Notes under the pieces: generated by a model | What the model was told of the DNA's origin: nothing | Seen by the model: only the letters and a program-made list of their open reading frames with translations | The model's database searches: none | Position numbers and translations under genes: made by a program | Source: Rhodospirillaceae bacterium | GTDB taxonomy: Bacteria; Pseudomonadota; Alphaproteobacteria; Puniceispirillales; Puniceispirillaceae | NCBI GenBank assembly: GCA_002731315.1 | Contig: PCBG01000013.1 | Location: 1 to 46,924 of the forward strand | Reading direction: 5' to 3' | Length of the DNA stretch: 46,924 nt | In this document: piece by piece, positions 17,855 through 27,870 of the stretch | Layout: each line of letters starts with the position of its first letter | How positions within the stretch are numbered: position 1 is the first letter of the stretch

Positions 17855-18465
17855 GCATCGACGCCCGTATAGCGGATGACCAGCCGGACAGCTTTGCTTT
17901 TTCTAAGGAAAATGAAGCCGAAATCAAGCGGATCATCGCCAAATATCCAAAGGGCCGTCAGGCCAGTGCGGTCATGCCGTTGCTGGATCTGGCGCAGCGT
18001 CAGCATGAAAATTGGATACCGATGAAAGCCATCGAACTGATTGCAAGCAAGCTCGAAATGGCAGAAATCCGTGTGCTGGAAGTGGCAACCTTCTACACAA
18101 TGTTCAATCTCAAGCCCGTAGGTAAATATTTCCTGCAGGCCTGTACCACGACGCCATGCTGGTTGCGGGGATCGGATTCCATGATGCGCTGTATAAAGGA
18201 CCGGTACGGGATCAGTTCGGGTGAAACTTCAGCCTGTGGACGCTTCTCACTTCTCGAGGTGGAATGTCTTGGCGCCTGTGTGAATGCACCAATCCTGCAG
18301 GTGAATGACGATTTTTACGAGGATCTGGATTATGCCAGTACCGGCGTGCTGCTGGATTCGCTGGAGGCCGATATCCCGCTGCCCTTGGGTTCTGTAGCGG
18401 GTCGGTCCGGGTCCGAGGCGAGCGGTGGGGCGACAAGCCTTTCGGCGCTGAAACCAGCAGAATAG
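17851..18465 (+). CDS. nuoE: NADH-quinone oxidoreductase subunit E
   Basis: NuoE (204 residues) is the 24-kDa thioredoxin-like subunit of the NADH dehydrogenase module and binds the off-path [2Fe-2S] cluster N1a. The ligands are visible as CTTTPCWL and CLGACVNAP. The C-terminal 30 residues after VLLDSLEAD are Gly/Ser/Ala-rich and likely flexible. The gene is translationally coupled to nuoD (ATGA overlap) and is followed ten bases later by nuoF, its structural partner. Confidence 0.96.
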   Translation: MSIDARIADDQPDSFAFSKENEAEIKRIIAKYPKGRQASAVMPLLDLAQRQHENWIPMKAIELIASKLEMAEIRVLEVATFYTMFNLKPVGKYFLQACTTTPCWLRGSDSMMRCIKDRYGISSGETSACGRFSLLEVECLGACVNAPILQVNDDFYEDLDYASTGVLLDSLEADIPLPLGSVAGRSGSEASGGATSLSALKPAE

Positions 18466-18475
18466 GCAGGGAAAA

Positions 18476-19768
18476 ATGCTGAAAGACGAAGACCGTATTT
18501 TCACTAATCTCTACGGCTGGGCAGATCCAGGCCTGGCCGGAGCCAAAAAGCGCGGTGACTGGTCAAACACGGCGAAAATCTTGAGGCTTGGTCACGAAGA
18601 TATCGTCGAACGGGTCAAGGCATCCGGTTTGCGCGGACGCGGTGGTGCGGGGTTTCCGACCGGGCTGAAGTGGTCCTTCATGCCAAAGGAAGTGGGTGAG
18701 CGCCCGCATTATCTGGTTGTGAATGCCGATGAGTCAGAACCCGGGACATGCAAAGACCGCGACATCATTCGTAATGATCCACATAAGCTGCTCGAAGGAT
18801 GCGTTATCGCAGGGTTCGCCATGCGTGCGCACGCAGCCTATATCTATATCCGCGGTGAATTTGTGAATGAGGCCCGCCGGCTGCAGACAGCTATTGACGA
18901 GGCCTATGAAGCCGGATTGCTGGGCAACAACGCTGCCAAATCAGGGTGGAAGTTTGACATCTATTTGCATCGTGGTGCCGGCGCCTATATCTGCGGTGAG
19001 GAAACCGCTCTGATCGAATCGCTGGAAGGCAAAAAGGGACAGCCGCGTCTGAAGCCGCCTTTCCCGGCCGGGGCCGGCCTCTACGGCTGTCCAACAACAG
19101 TCAATAACGTTGAATCGATTGCTGTTGTGCCTACCATTCTGCGGCGCGGTGCTGACTGGTTTGCCGGTCTTGGCAAGGACAACAATACAGGCTCGAAGCT
19201 GTTCTGTATTTCGGGCCATGTAAACCGTCCCTGCAATGTTGAAGAAGAGATGGGGATTTCTCTACGCGAGCTTATTGAAAAGCATGCCGGTGGAGTGCGC
19301 GGCGGCTGGCGCAATCTGCTGGCTGTCATTCCGGGTGGGTCATCCACACCAATGCTGCCGCAGGATGTCTGCAGCACGGTGACGATGGATTTTGATGCCC
19401 TTAAAGATGCCGGGTCAGGACTTGGCACGGCTGGCGTCATCGTTATGGACAAGAGCACCGACATCGTAAAGGCAATTTCGCGCCTGTCCTATTTCTACAA
19501 GCACGAATCATGCGGTCAGTGTACGCCGTGCCGTGAAGGCACCGGCTGGATGTGGCGGATGATGGAACGGCTTGTTCGCGGCGAGGCGGAAATTCATGAA
19601 ATCGACACGCTGGAGCAGGTAACGCGCCAGGTGGAAGGCCATACCATCTGTGCACTGGGTGATGCAGCAGCATGGCCCATTCAGGGCCTTATCAAGAATT
19701 TTCGGCCGGAAATTGAACGCCGGATTGTTGCACATCGCACCGCAAGCGCGGTTGAAGCTGCGGAATAG
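18476..19768 (+). CDS. nuoF: NADH-quinone oxidoreductase subunit F
   Basis: NuoF (430 residues) binds NADH and FMN and the [4Fe-4S] cluster N3, the entry point for electrons. The glycine-rich nucleotide motif [15 protein letters not shown], the FMN region [13 protein letters not shown], and [15 protein letters not shown] are present. The cluster motif [16 protein letters not shown] plus a later Cys in [12 protein letters not shown] complete the set. GGGAAAA lies before the ATG. Confidence 0.97.
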   Translation: MLKDEDRIFTNLYGWADPGLAGAKKRGDWSNTAKILRLGHEDIVERVKASGLRGRGGAGFPTGLKWSFMPKEVGERPHYLVVNADESEPGTCKDRDIIRNDPHKLLEGCVIAGFAMRAHAAYIYIRGEFVNEARRLQTAIDEAYEAGLLGNNAAKSGWKFDIYLHRGAGAYICGEETALIESLEGKKGQPRLKPPFPAGAGLYGCPTTVNNVESIAVVPTILRRGADWFAGLGKDNNTGSKLFCISGHVNRPCNVEEEMGISLRELIEKHAGGVRGGWRNLLAVIPGGSSTPMLPQDVCSTVTMDFDALKDAGSGLGTAGVIVMDKSTDIVKAISRLSYFYKHESCGQCTPCREGTGWMWRMMERLVRGEAEIHEIDTLEQVTRQVEGHTICALGDAAAWPIQGLIKNFRPEIERRIVAHRTASAVEAAE

Positions 19769-19782
19769 GGGGCAATGAAGCC

Positions 19783-21840
19783 ATGCCAAAGCTGACAGTG
19801 AACGGCATCGAGGTAGAGGTAGAAGACGGGTCCACCGTCCTGCACGCCTGTGAGGAAGCCGGTATCGAGGTGCCGCGTTTCTGTTATCACGACAGACTGT
19901 CTATTGCCGGAAACTGCCGGATGTGCCTTGTCGATATGGAGCGTGCGCCAAAGCCGGTTGCGTCATGCGCCATGCCAGCAGGTGAGGGCATGATTATTCG
20001 AACCGACACTGACCGGGTGAAAAAGGCGCGTGAAGGGGTGATGGAATTCCTGCTGATCAATCACCCTCTTGATTGCCCGATATGCGATCAGGGCGGTGAG
20101 TGTGACCTGCAGGACCAGGCCATGGGCTATGGCTTTGACGGCTCGCGCTATGAAGAAAATAAACGGGCTGTCGAAAACAAGCATATGGGGCCGCTGATCA
20201 GCACAACAATGACCCGCTGCATTCATTGCACACGCTGTGTGCGCTTTGCGACCGAAGTTGCGGGTGTGCCGGAGTTGGGCGCGATTGGGCGTGGTGAATC
20301 GATGGAAATCACAACCTATCTCGAGAAGACTTTGGTATCCGAATTATCCGCCAATGTCATCGACTTGTGTCCGGTTGGCGCACTGACGTCAAAGCCCTAT
20401 GCCTTTGCTGCCCGTCCGTGGGAGCTAACAAAGACTGAATCTGTCGATGTTATGGACGCGGTGGGCAGTAATATCCGTGTTGATTCGCGCGGCGCACAAG
20501 TTATGCGGGTGTTGCCGCGCTTGAATGAAGACGTCAATGAGGAATGGATTTCCGACAAGACCCGCTATGCGATTGATGGTCTGCGTCGCCAGCGCCTTGA
20601 TAGGCCCTACATGCGTGGGCGCGATGGCAAGCTGGCACCAGCCAGTTGGGATGATGCTTTTGCGGCCATCGCCGGCAGACTGAAGAAAGCGAAGGCTGGC
20701 CGTATCGCAGCTATTGCCGGTGATCAGTGTGATGCGGAATCTATGTTTGCGCTGAAAACGTTGTTTGGCAAAATAGGCAGCGGGAATTTGGATTGCCGAC
20801 AGGATGGCGCAAAAATTGGTGGTGCGCGTGCGGGCTATTTGTTCAATTCCACAATTGCCGGGATTGATGATGCGGATGCCCTCCTGATTATCGGCAGCAA
20901 TCCGCGGATTGAGGCTGCGGTCCTGAATGCCCGTATTCGTCGAAACTGGCTTGCGACCCGGCTGCCTGTAGGCGTTATCGGTCCAGGGGGCGACCTGACT
21001 TATGATACGGAACATCTCGGAGATGACCCGGCGCTGCTGACCGCTGTGCTCGGAAGTAAATCAAAATTCGCTGCTAAGCTGAAGAAGGCCAAGCGCCCGA
21101 TGATCATCGTCGGCATGGGCGCGCTGGCGCGTGTCGACGGCGCGGCAATCCTCGGCAAGGCGCGCGAGATTGCTGATAAGTTTGGCGTCGTTGTTGGCGG
21201 ATGGAACGGCTTTAACGTGCTGCACACGGCGGCTGCGAGGGTTGGCGGGCTAGATCTTGGCTTTGTGCCGGATCGTGGCGGGCTGGATATCGGCGGAATG
21301 TACGAGGCGGCCGAAGCAGGATCGTTAGATCTGGTCTGGTTGCTCGGCGCTGACGAAATCGACCATGCACGCCTGACAAAGGCCCTTGTCGTCTATCAGG
21401 GTCATCATGGCGACCTTGGTGCGCACCACGCTGATATCGTTTTGCCGGGGGCTGCCTATACAGAGAAAGAGGGGATTTACGTCAACACGGAAGGGCGCGT
21501 GCAATATGCCAATCGTGCTGCTTTCCCGCCAGGTGAAGCGCGTGAGGACTGGACTATCATCCGTGCCATGGCCGCCCGTATTGGGGTTAATCTGGGCTTT
21601 GACACGCTTGACGAATTGCGCGACGAGCTGATTGAGGCCGTGCCCCATTTTGCAGCGCGTGACGAGGTCGCCGTTGCCAGATGGGCGAAATTTGGGCGGC
21701 GGGCTAAACTGAATGCTGCCCCAATTTCCGGTGCGCTGGACGGGTTTTACATGAGCTGTGCTATCAGTCGTGCATCGGAAACAATGGGTCAGTGTATGAT
21801 GGCGCTTGCGGAAGATAGCGCGCGGGATGCGGCGGAGTAG
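19783..21840 (+). CDS. nuoG: NADH-quinone oxidoreductase subunit G
   Basis: NuoG (685 residues) is the 75-kDa subunit that carries electrons from NuoF along the arm. The N-terminal ferredoxin domain has [20 protein letters not shown] and the Cys of ASCAMP for the [2Fe-2S] cluster. The His-Cys motif [18 protein letters not shown] and the [10 protein letters not shown] pattern supply [4Fe-4S] clusters. The rest is a molybdopterin-oxidoreductase-like domain without cofactor, typical of this subunit. The length is normal for alphaproteobacteria. Confidence 0.97.
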   Translation: MPKLTVNGIEVEVEDGSTVLHACEEAGIEVPRFCYHDRLSIAGNCRMCLVDMERAPKPVASCAMPAGEGMIIRTDTDRVKKAREGVMEFLLINHPLDCPICDQGGECDLQDQAMGYGFDGSRYEENKRAVENKHMGPLISTTMTRCIHCTRCVRFATEVAGVPELGAIGRGESMEITTYLEKTLVSELSANVIDLCPVGALTSKPYAFAARPWELTKTESVDVMDAVGSNIRVDSRGAQVMRVLPRLNEDVNEEWISDKTRYAIDGLRRQRLDRPYMRGRDGKLAPASWDDAFAAIAGRLKKAKAGRIAAIAGDQCDAESMFALKTLFGKIGSGNLDCRQDGAKIGGARAGYLFNSTIAGIDDADALLIIGSNPRIEAAVLNARIRRNWLATRLPVGVIGPGGDLTYDTEHLGDDPALLTAVLGSKSKFAAKLKKAKRPMIIVGMGALARVDGAAILGKAREIADKFGVVVGGWNGFNVLHTAAARVGGLDLGFVPDRGGLDIGGMYEAAEAGSLDLVWLLGADEIDHARLTKALVVYQGHHGDLGAHHADIVLPGAAYTEKEGIYVNTEGRVQYANRAAFPPGEAREDWTIIRAMAARIGVNLGFDTLDELRDELIEAVPHFAARDEVAVARWAKFGRRAKLNAAPISGALDGFYMSCAISRASETMGQCMMALAEDSARDAAE

Positions 21841-21844
21841 CAAG

Positions 21845-22864
21845 ATGGAATTTCTGACCAACAGCTATGTCTTAGAGCTTGCTTGGATCGTGGCAAAAAT
21901 CATGTTTGTTGTCGGCCCACTATTGATCGCGGTGGCCTATCTGACGCTGGCTGAACGGCGCGTGATCGGGTTTATGCAGTTGCGCAAGGGGCCGAATGTG
22001 GTTGGCCCGTTTGGCCTTTTCCAGCCTTTTGCTGATGCATTGAAGTTGATGGTTAAGGAAACGATCCTGCCGGCTGGCGCGAATAAGATTGTCTTTATCT
22101 TTGCCCCGATGCTGACTTTTATTCTGGCGCTTGTGGCCTGGGCGGTTATCCCGTTTGGCGAAGGTCTGGTAATCGCCGATATAAACGTCGGTATCCTGTA
22201 TTTGTTCGCTATTTCTTCGCTTGGTGTCTATGGCGTGATCATGGCTGGCTGGGCTAGCAATTCGAAATATGCCTTTTTGGGTGCGCTGCGCTCTGCAGCG
22301 CAGATGGTATCTTATGAAGTGTCGATGGGACTTGTGATCATTAATGTACTGGTTTGTGTGGGGTCGCTGAATCTGACTGATATTGTCGAGGCACAGCGTG
22401 ACATGTGGTTTGCGCTGCCGCTGCTGCCGATGTTCTTTGTATTCTTCATTTCTACACTAGCCGAGACAAACCGTGCGCCGTTTGACCTTCCCGAAGGCGA
22501 ATCCGAACTGGTAGCGGGCTATTTCGTTGAATACTCCTCGATGAGCTTTGCCCTGTTCTTCCTTGGCGAATATGCCAACATGATCTTGATGAGTGGCATA
22601 ACAACCGTTTTGTTCCTCGGTGGGTGGCTACCGCCACTGGATATCTGGCCGCTTAACCTCGTGCCGGGCCCGATCTGGTTTGTCTTGAAAGTGATGCTGC
22701 TGCTGTTCGTGTTCCTTTGGGTGCGCGCGACTACGCCGCGATATCGCTATGACCAGTTGATGCGGCTTGGCTGGAAGATCTTCCTGCCGTTCTCGCTGAT
22801 TTATGTCGTGCTGACATCAGGTTTCCTTCTTTGGACCGGCAATCTGCCGGTGATTGCCGGATAG
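21845..22864 (+). CDS. nuoH: NADH-quinone oxidoreductase subunit H
   Basis: NuoH (339 residues, about eight spans) is the membrane subunit that anchors the quinone chamber. [20 protein letters not shown] and the acidic quinone loop [20 protein letters not shown] are conserved. The ATG at 21845 follows a GGAG site in the last codons of nuoG. An in-frame start 13 codons upstream would overlap nuoG and lacks conservation. Confidence 0.97.
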   Translation: MEFLTNSYVLELAWIVAKIMFVVGPLLIAVAYLTLAERRVIGFMQLRKGPNVVGPFGLFQPFADALKLMVKETILPAGANKIVFIFAPMLTFILALVAWAVIPFGEGLVIADINVGILYLFAISSLGVYGVIMAGWASNSKYAFLGALRSAAQMVSYEVSMGLVIINVLVCVGSLNLTDIVEAQRDMWFALPLLPMFFVFFISTLAETNRAPFDLPEGESELVAGYFVEYSSMSFALFFLGEYANMILMSGITTVLFLGGWLPPLDIWPLNLVPGPIWFVLKVMLLLFVFLWVRATTPRYRYDQLMRLGWKIFLPFSLIYVVLTSGFLLWTGNLPVIAG

Positions 22865-22879
22865 GCAAGGGACATTAGC

Positions 22880-23368
22880 ATGTTTGCAATAATGAATAAT
22901 CTGCGTTCCTTTCTGCTGCTAGAGCTTGGCAAGGGCCTGTTCCTGACGCTGAAATATTTCTTTAGGCCGAAAGTGACGATTAACTATCCATATGAAAAGG
23001 GGACCTTGTCGCCACGGTTCCGGGGGGAACACGCACTGCGCCGCTATCCGAATGGCGAGGAACGTTGTATTGCCTGCAAGCTATGCGAGGCGGTGTGTCC
23101 CGCGCAGGCAATTACAATCGAGGCCGAACCGCGCGATGATGGCAGCCGTCGTACGACACGCTATGACATTGACATGACGAAATGCATCTATTGCGGCTTC
23201 TGTCAGGAAGCCTGTCCTGTGGATGCAATCGTCGAAGGGCCAAATTTCGAATTTGCCACTGAGACGCGGGAAGAACTCTATTACGACAAGGACAAACTCC
23301 TTGCCAATGGCGACCGTTGGGAAACAGAGATTGCGCGCAATTTGACAGCGGATTCGCAGTGGCGCTAG
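22880..23368 (+). CDS. nuoI: NADH-quinone oxidoreductase subunit I
   Basis: NuoI (162 residues) carries two [4Fe-4S] clusters (N6a and N6b) that link NuoG to NuoB. Both ligand sets are clear: [16 protein letters not shown] and [16 protein letters not shown]. An amphipathic N-terminal region ([20 protein letters not shown]) docks to the membrane. It is followed by a 100-base gap that contains a micro-ORF coupled to nuoJ. Confidence 0.97.
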   Translation: MFAIMNNLRSFLLLELGKGLFLTLKYFFRPKVTINYPYEKGTLSPRFRGEHALRRYPNGEERCIACKLCEAVCPAQAITIEAEPRDDGSRRTTRYDIDMTKCIYCGFCQEACPVDAIVEGPNFEFATETREELYYDKDKLLANGDRWETEIARNLTADSQWR

Positions 23369-23394
23369 GTCAGCGCTGCCGCAAAGGGGAACAA

Positions 23395-23472
23395 ATGACG
23401 CGTGACGATCCACATTTATTTCACAGCCGACGCATCTTCGGCGCTGTCGTCAACAGAAGGGCGACGCCATGA
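23395..23472 (+). CDS. Possible 25-residue leader peptide coupled to nuoJ
   Basis: In the nuoI-nuoJ gap an ATG at 23395, preceded by AAAGGGGAACAA, opens a frame of 25 codons (MTRDDPHLFHSRRIFGAVVN, then RRATP). Its TGA overlaps the nuoJ ATG as ATGA. The product is basic and lacks a membrane span. The ribosome site and the exact stop-start overlap support translation, with coupling to nuoJ as its likely role. Chance cannot be excluded for so short a frame. Confidence 0.4.
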   Translation: MTRDDPHLFHSRRIFGAVVNRRATP

Positions 23473-24098
23473 TTGAGGCGCTGTTCTTTTATTTGTTTTC
23501 TGCCGTCATGCTGGGCGCAGGTGCGATGGTTGTCATCTCGCGCAACCCTGTCTATTCGGTTTTGTTCCTTATCCTTGCCTTCTTCAATGCAGCCGGGCTG
23601 TTTGTCCTGATCGGGGCTGAATTCATCGCCATGCTGCTAGTTGTAGTCTATGTCGGCGCGGTGGCGGTGTTGTTTCTATTTGTGGTGATGATGCTGGATA
23701 TCAACTTCGCCGAGATGCGGGCAGGTTTTCAGAGATATCTGCCGCTGGGGTTGGCGGTTGGCGGCATTCTGGTGTTCGAGCTGGTGGCTGCGATTTATGG
23801 CGATGCCTTTAAAGGTGTGACCTTGCCGGCTGCGCCCGAAATCAGCAATACCCGCGCATTGGGCAATGTCCTATACACCAAATATGTGTATCTGTTCCAG
23901 GTGGCCGGGCTAATCCTGCTTGTGGCCATGATCGGGGCGATTTCGCTGACCATGCGCCGCCGTGTTGGTGTGCGTCGTCAGGTCATTGCGCAGCAAAATG
24001 CACGGCGGCGTGATGAATCAGTCGAGGTCGTGGATGTACCGGTCGGGGTCGGTGCACGGACGATCGCCAATGTGCCTTCCAGCAAGCGTGAGGGCTAG
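23469..24098 (+). CDS. nuoJ: NADH-quinone oxidoreductase subunit J
   Basis: NuoJ (209 residues, five spans) contributes to the proton path next to NuoH and NuoK. The conserved NPVYSVLFLILAFFNAAGLF and the following LLVVVYVGAVAVLFLFVVMM span, with the pi-bulge region that changes shape in homologues, are present. The charged cytoplasmic tail after residue 160 is Arg-rich. Its start overlaps the stop of the upstream micro-ORF. Confidence 0.95.
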   Translation: MIEALFFYLFSAVMLGAGAMVVISRNPVYSVLFLILAFFNAAGLFVLIGAEFIAMLLVVVYVGAVAVLFLFVVMMLDINFAEMRAGFQRYLPLGLAVGGILVFELVAAIYGDAFKGVTLPAAPEISNTRALGNVLYTKYVYLFQVAGLILLVAMIGAISLTMRRRVGVRRQVIAQQNARRRDESVEVVDVPVGVGARTIANVPSSKREG

Positions 24099-24101
24099 AG
24101 C

Positions 24102-24413
24102 ATGCTTGAACTTTCTCTCAATCATTATCTTGCGGTTTCTGCGATCCTGTTTGCGCTTGGCGCCTTTGGAATCTTCCTGAACCGGAAGAATGTCATCACC
24201 ATCCTGATGTCCATCGAGCTCATGCTACTTTCGGTAAACATCAATATGGTGGCATTTTCGGCCTATAACGGTGATCTGGAAGGGCAGATTTTCTCGTTGT
24301 TCATCCTGACCGTCGCTGCTGCCGAAGCGGCCATCGGCCTTGCGATCCTTGTCGTGTTCTTCCGCAATCGCGGATCGATCGCGGTGGAGGATGTGAATAT
24401 GATGAAAGGCTAG
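24102..24413 (+). CDS. nuoK: NADH-quinone oxidoreductase subunit K
   Basis: NuoK (103 residues, three spans) belongs to the MnhC/MrpC-like subunits. The two conserved membrane glutamates are visible in [18 protein letters not shown] and [18 protein letters not shown]. It starts three bases after nuoJ and ends six bases before nuoL. Its length is standard. Confidence 0.96.
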   Translation: MLELSLNHYLAVSAILFALGAFGIFLNRKNVITILMSIELMLLSVNINMVAFSAYNGDLEGQIFSLFILTVAAAEAAIGLAILVVFFRNRGSIAVEDVNMMKG

Positions 24414-24419
24414 ACGGGC

Positions 24420-26354
24420 ATGTATGCTTCCATCGTTTTCCTGCCGTTGCTGGGTGCTATCATTGCCGGCATCCTCAGCCTTGGTCATCGTGACCGGGCG
24501 GCCGAACTTGTCACGGTAACGGGCCTTCTGCTGTCTTTATTGTTTTCGATAATTGCCTTTGCGCAGGTCGCGATAGGCGGCCAGCCGATCACCATCGATA
24601 TTGCCCGCTGGATTGTGTCAGGTGATTTTGAGGCGATGTGGAGGTTGCGCTTCGACACGCTGACAGCGGTAATGTTGATCGTTGTGACCGGCGTGTCATC
24701 AATGGTGCATATCTATTCGATCGGTTATATGTCGCACGACAATGCCCGCGCGCGCTTTATGGCCTATCTCAGCCTGTTTACCTTTGCGATGCTTATGCTG
24801 GTTACAGCGGATAATTTGGTGCAGTTGTTCTTTGGCTGGGAAGGGGTCGGGGTGGCGTCCTACCTGCTGATCGGCTTCTGGTACAAGAAAGAAAGCGCGC
24901 ATACCGCGGCAATGAAGGCATTTGTTGTCAACCGGGTTGGCGATTTCGGTTTTGCGCTGGGCATCCTGGCGGTCTATCAGATTTTTGGATCTATCCAGTT
25001 CGACGATATTTTTGCCAATGCGGCGATGATGCGTGACAGCCAGATCGGTTTTCTTGGACAGGCACTGCCGGCGCTGGAAGTGGTGGGCATCCTGCTGTTT
25101 GTAGGGGCGATGGGTAAATCTGCACAGCTTGGCCTGCATACATGGCTGCCTGATGCGATGGAAGGCCCAACACCGGTATCGGCGTTGATCCACGCAGCGA
25201 CGATGGTTACGGCAGGGGTGTTCATGATCTGCCGCCTATCCCCAATGCTGGAATATGCGCCATTGTCGCTGGATATCATTACTGTCGTGGGCGCGCTGAC
25301 GGCCATCTTTGCCGCAACGGTCGGCTTTACGCAGTTTGATATCAAAAGGGTGATCGCCTATTCGACCTGTTCACAGCTTGGCTACATGTTTTTTGCTGCC
25401 GGTGTTTCAGCCTATCCCGCTGCGATGTTTCATCTTACAACGCACGCCTTTTTCAAGGCGCTTTTGTTCCTCGGCGCTGGTTCGGTCATTCATGCGATGT
25501 CGGATGAACAGGATTTGCGCAATATGGGCGGTATCTGGCGCAAGGTGCCAGTGACCTATGTGATGATGTGGGTGGGATCACTGGCGCTCGCCGGTTTTCC
25601 GTTCTTCGCAGGCTTTTACTCGAAGGACATGATCCTTGAAGCGGCCTTTGCCGCGCATACGAATGTTGGCAATATGGCGTTCTGGCTGGGTTGTGCGGCG
25701 GCTTTCCTGACAGCCTTTTACAGTTGGCGGCTGCTGATCATGGCCTTTCATGGCAAGCCACGTGCATCGGCCGAGGTAATGTCGCATGTGCATGAATCGC
25801 CACTGGTTATGACGCTGCCGCTGTTTATTCTGGCAGTAGGGGCTGTCTTTTCGGGCTGGCTTGGCTATGAGCTGTTTGTCGGGCATGACATGGTCGTATT
25901 CTGGGGGGATTCTATCTTCATCCTGCCTGAGCATCACGCCATGGAGCATGCCCATCACGTACCGACATGGGTAAAGCTGCTGCCGGTATTGCTTGCAACG
26001 TCCGGGGTGCTTCTGGCGGTGCTGTGCTATGCCATTTGGACGAACATTCCATCCGCTGCGGCGCGCCTCTTTGCCCCAATCCACCGGTTCTTTTTTAATA
26101 AGTGGTACTTCGATGAGCTGTATGACGCCATTTTTGTGCGTCCTGCTGTGCGGATCGGCAGCTTCCTCTGGTTGCGCGGGGATCGCGACACGATTGACGG
26201 CTTTGGGCCTGACGGCATGTCGGCAATCGTGATGCGCGTATCTGCCATGGCCTCGCGGCTCCAGTCCGGCTTCGTCTTCCACTATGCCTTTGCTATGCTC
26301 ATTGGCGTGGTCGTGCTGGTCACCTGGTACTATTTTCGCTTTGGAGGGCTTTAG
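24420..26354 (+). CDS. nuoL: NADH-quinone oxidoreductase subunit L
   Basis: NuoL (644 residues) is the distal antiporter-like subunit with a long lateral helix at its C-terminus. Key charged residues are the Glu in LFFGWEGVGVASYLLIGFWY and the Lys in MGKSAQLGLHTWLPDAMEGP. The conserved His segment THAFFKALLFLGAGSVIHAM is present. A periplasmic His-rich patch (EHHAMEHAHH) precedes the C-terminal helix. It follows nuoK by six bases. Confidence 0.97.
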   Translation: MYASIVFLPLLGAIIAGILSLGHRDRAAELVTVTGLLLSLLFSIIAFAQVAIGGQPITIDIARWIVSGDFEAMWRLRFDTLTAVMLIVVTGVSSMVHIYSIGYMSHDNARARFMAYLSLFTFAMLMLVTADNLVQLFFGWEGVGVASYLLIGFWYKKESAHTAAMKAFVVNRVGDFGFALGILAVYQIFGSIQFDDIFANAAMMRDSQIGFLGQALPALEVVGILLFVGAMGKSAQLGLHTWLPDAMEGPTPVSALIHAATMVTAGVFMICRLSPMLEYAPLSLDIITVVGALTAIFAATVGFTQFDIKRVIAYSTCSQLGYMFFAAGVSAYPAAMFHLTTHAFFKALLFLGAGSVIHAMSDEQDLRNMGGIWRKVPVTYVMMWVGSLALAGFPFFAGFYSKDMILEAAFAAHTNVGNMAFWLGCAAAFLTAFYSWRLLIMAFHGKPRASAEVMSHVHESPLVMTLPLFILAVGAVFSGWLGYELFVGHDMVVFWGDSIFILPEHHAMEHAHHVPTWVKLLPVLLATSGVLLAVLCYAIWTNIPSAAARLFAPIHRFFFNKWYFDELYDAIFVRPAVRIGSFLWLRGDRDTIDGFGPDGMSAIVMRVSAMASRLQSGFVFHYAFAMLIGVVVLVTWYYFRFGGL

Positions 26355-26357
26355 GCC

Positions 26358-27863
26358 ATGATTGAAACCTGGCCTTTGCTGACAATCATCACCTTTCTGC
26401 CAATGATCGGTGTGTTGTTCCTCCTCATGATCCGCGGCGACTATGAGACGCTTGCCCGCAATGCGCGGTATGTGGCGCTATGGGTCAGCGGCTTTACCTT
26501 TATCATTTCGTTGACGCTGGTCTTTGGCTTTGAAGCAACGGCCAGCGGATACCAGTTTGAGGAATTTCGTGACTGGCTGCCCGGCACCGGGATCAGTTAC
26601 CATCTCGGGGTCGATGGTATTTCCATGCCATTCATTCTGCTGTCGACGCTGCTGACACCACTGTCCATCCTTGCCAGCTGGAAAGCGATCACCCATCGCG
26701 TGCGGGAATATATGATCGCTTTTCTGGTGCTGGAAACGATGATGATCGGCATGTTCGCCTCGCTCGATATGCTGATGTTCTATCTGTTTTTTGAAGGCGT
26801 ACTGATCCCGATGTTCCTGATCATCGGTGTATGGGGCGGTGCACGGCGTGTTTACGCCGCCTTTAAGTTTTTCCTTTATACGCTGTTGGGTTCGGTGTTG
26901 ATGCTGGTCTGCATGCTGGCCATGTATATTGATGCCGGCACAACCGACATTCCGGCATTGACCGCGCACAGTTTTGCCGCTGGCATGCAAACCTGGCTGT
27001 TCATCGGTTTTCTGGCGTCATTCGCAGTAAAGGTGCCGATGTGGCCGGTGCATACATGGTTGCCTGATGCCCATGTCGAGGCACCAACAGCCGGATCAAT
27101 GATCCTAGCGGGTGTGTTGTTGAAAATGGGTGGATACGGTTTCATCCGCTTTTCATTGCCCATGTTCCCGCTGGCTTCCGAGGCGTTCGCGCCGCTGATC
27201 TTTGCGCTTTCAATTGTGGCGATTGTCTATACCTCGCTGGTGGCGCTGGCGCAGTCCGACATGAAAAAGCTGATTGCCTATTCCTCGGTTGCCCATATGG
27301 GATTTGTTACCATCGGCATTTTCACCCTCACCGAACAGGGTGTTGCTGGTGCAATGTTCCAGATGATCAGCCACGGGCTGGTGTCAGCAGCATTGTTCTT
27401 CTGCGTCGGGGTTGTGTATGACCGGCTGCACACACGCGATATCAGCGCATATGGCGGTGTGGCTGCCGTGATGCCGCGTTATGCCGTGTTTTTCATGTTC
27501 ATGATGCTTGCGTCTGTTGGCCTACCGGGCACCAGTGGCTTTGTTGGCGAAATGCTAGTTCTGGTCGGTGCCTGGAAGGCAAGCAGCTGGGTCGCGTTCT
27601 TTACCGCTACCGGCCTTGTGCTTGGCGCAACCTACATGCTGTGGCTTTACCGTCGGGTCATGTTTGGCAAGGTTGTCAGTGCAGAGGTTGAGGCGATGGA
27701 AAGGATTGGCCGCCGCGAAGTACTGATTTTTGCGCCGCTTACTGTCCTAGTGTTGTGGTTTGGTGTCTATCCGGCTTCGCTTCTGGATGTAATGACAAGC
27801 AGCATTCTTGCGGTGCTTGATAATGCGGCGTCTGGTGGCGCCATGGTCGTTGCGGGGAGATAG
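26358..27863 (+). CDS. nuoM: NADH-quinone oxidoreductase subunit M
   Basis: NuoM (501 residues) is an antiporter-like proton-pumping subunit with about 14 spans. The functional Glu in LFFEGVLIPMFLIIG and the Lys in KVPMWPVHTWLPDAHVEAP are intact, and SDMKKLIAYSSVAHMGFV is typical. It starts three bases after nuoL and ends seven bases before nuoN. Confidence 0.97.
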   Translation: MIETWPLLTIITFLPMIGVLFLLMIRGDYETLARNARYVALWVSGFTFIISLTLVFGFEATASGYQFEEFRDWLPGTGISYHLGVDGISMPFILLSTLLTPLSILASWKAITHRVREYMIAFLVLETMMIGMFASLDMLMFYLFFEGVLIPMFLIIGVWGGARRVYAAFKFFLYTLLGSVLMLVCMLAMYIDAGTTDIPALTAHSFAAGMQTWLFIGFLASFAVKVPMWPVHTWLPDAHVEAPTAGSMILAGVLLKMGGYGFIRFSLPMFPLASEAFAPLIFALSIVAIVYTSLVALAQSDMKKLIAYSSVAHMGFVTIGIFTLTEQGVAGAMFQMISHGLVSAALFFCVGVVYDRLHTRDISAYGGVAAVMPRYAVFFMFMMLASVGLPGTSGFVGEMLVLVGAWKASSWVAFFTATGLVLGATYMLWLYRRVMFGKVVSAEVEAMERIGRREVLIFAPLTVLVLWFGVYPASLLDVMTSSILAVLDNAASGGAMVVAGR

Positions 27864-27870
27864 AGCCATA

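Noticed and set aside
25578..26282. Long minus-strand frame within nuoL
   Set aside because: Antisense to a conserved complex I subunit; composition is low-complexity His/Gln/Arg-rich.
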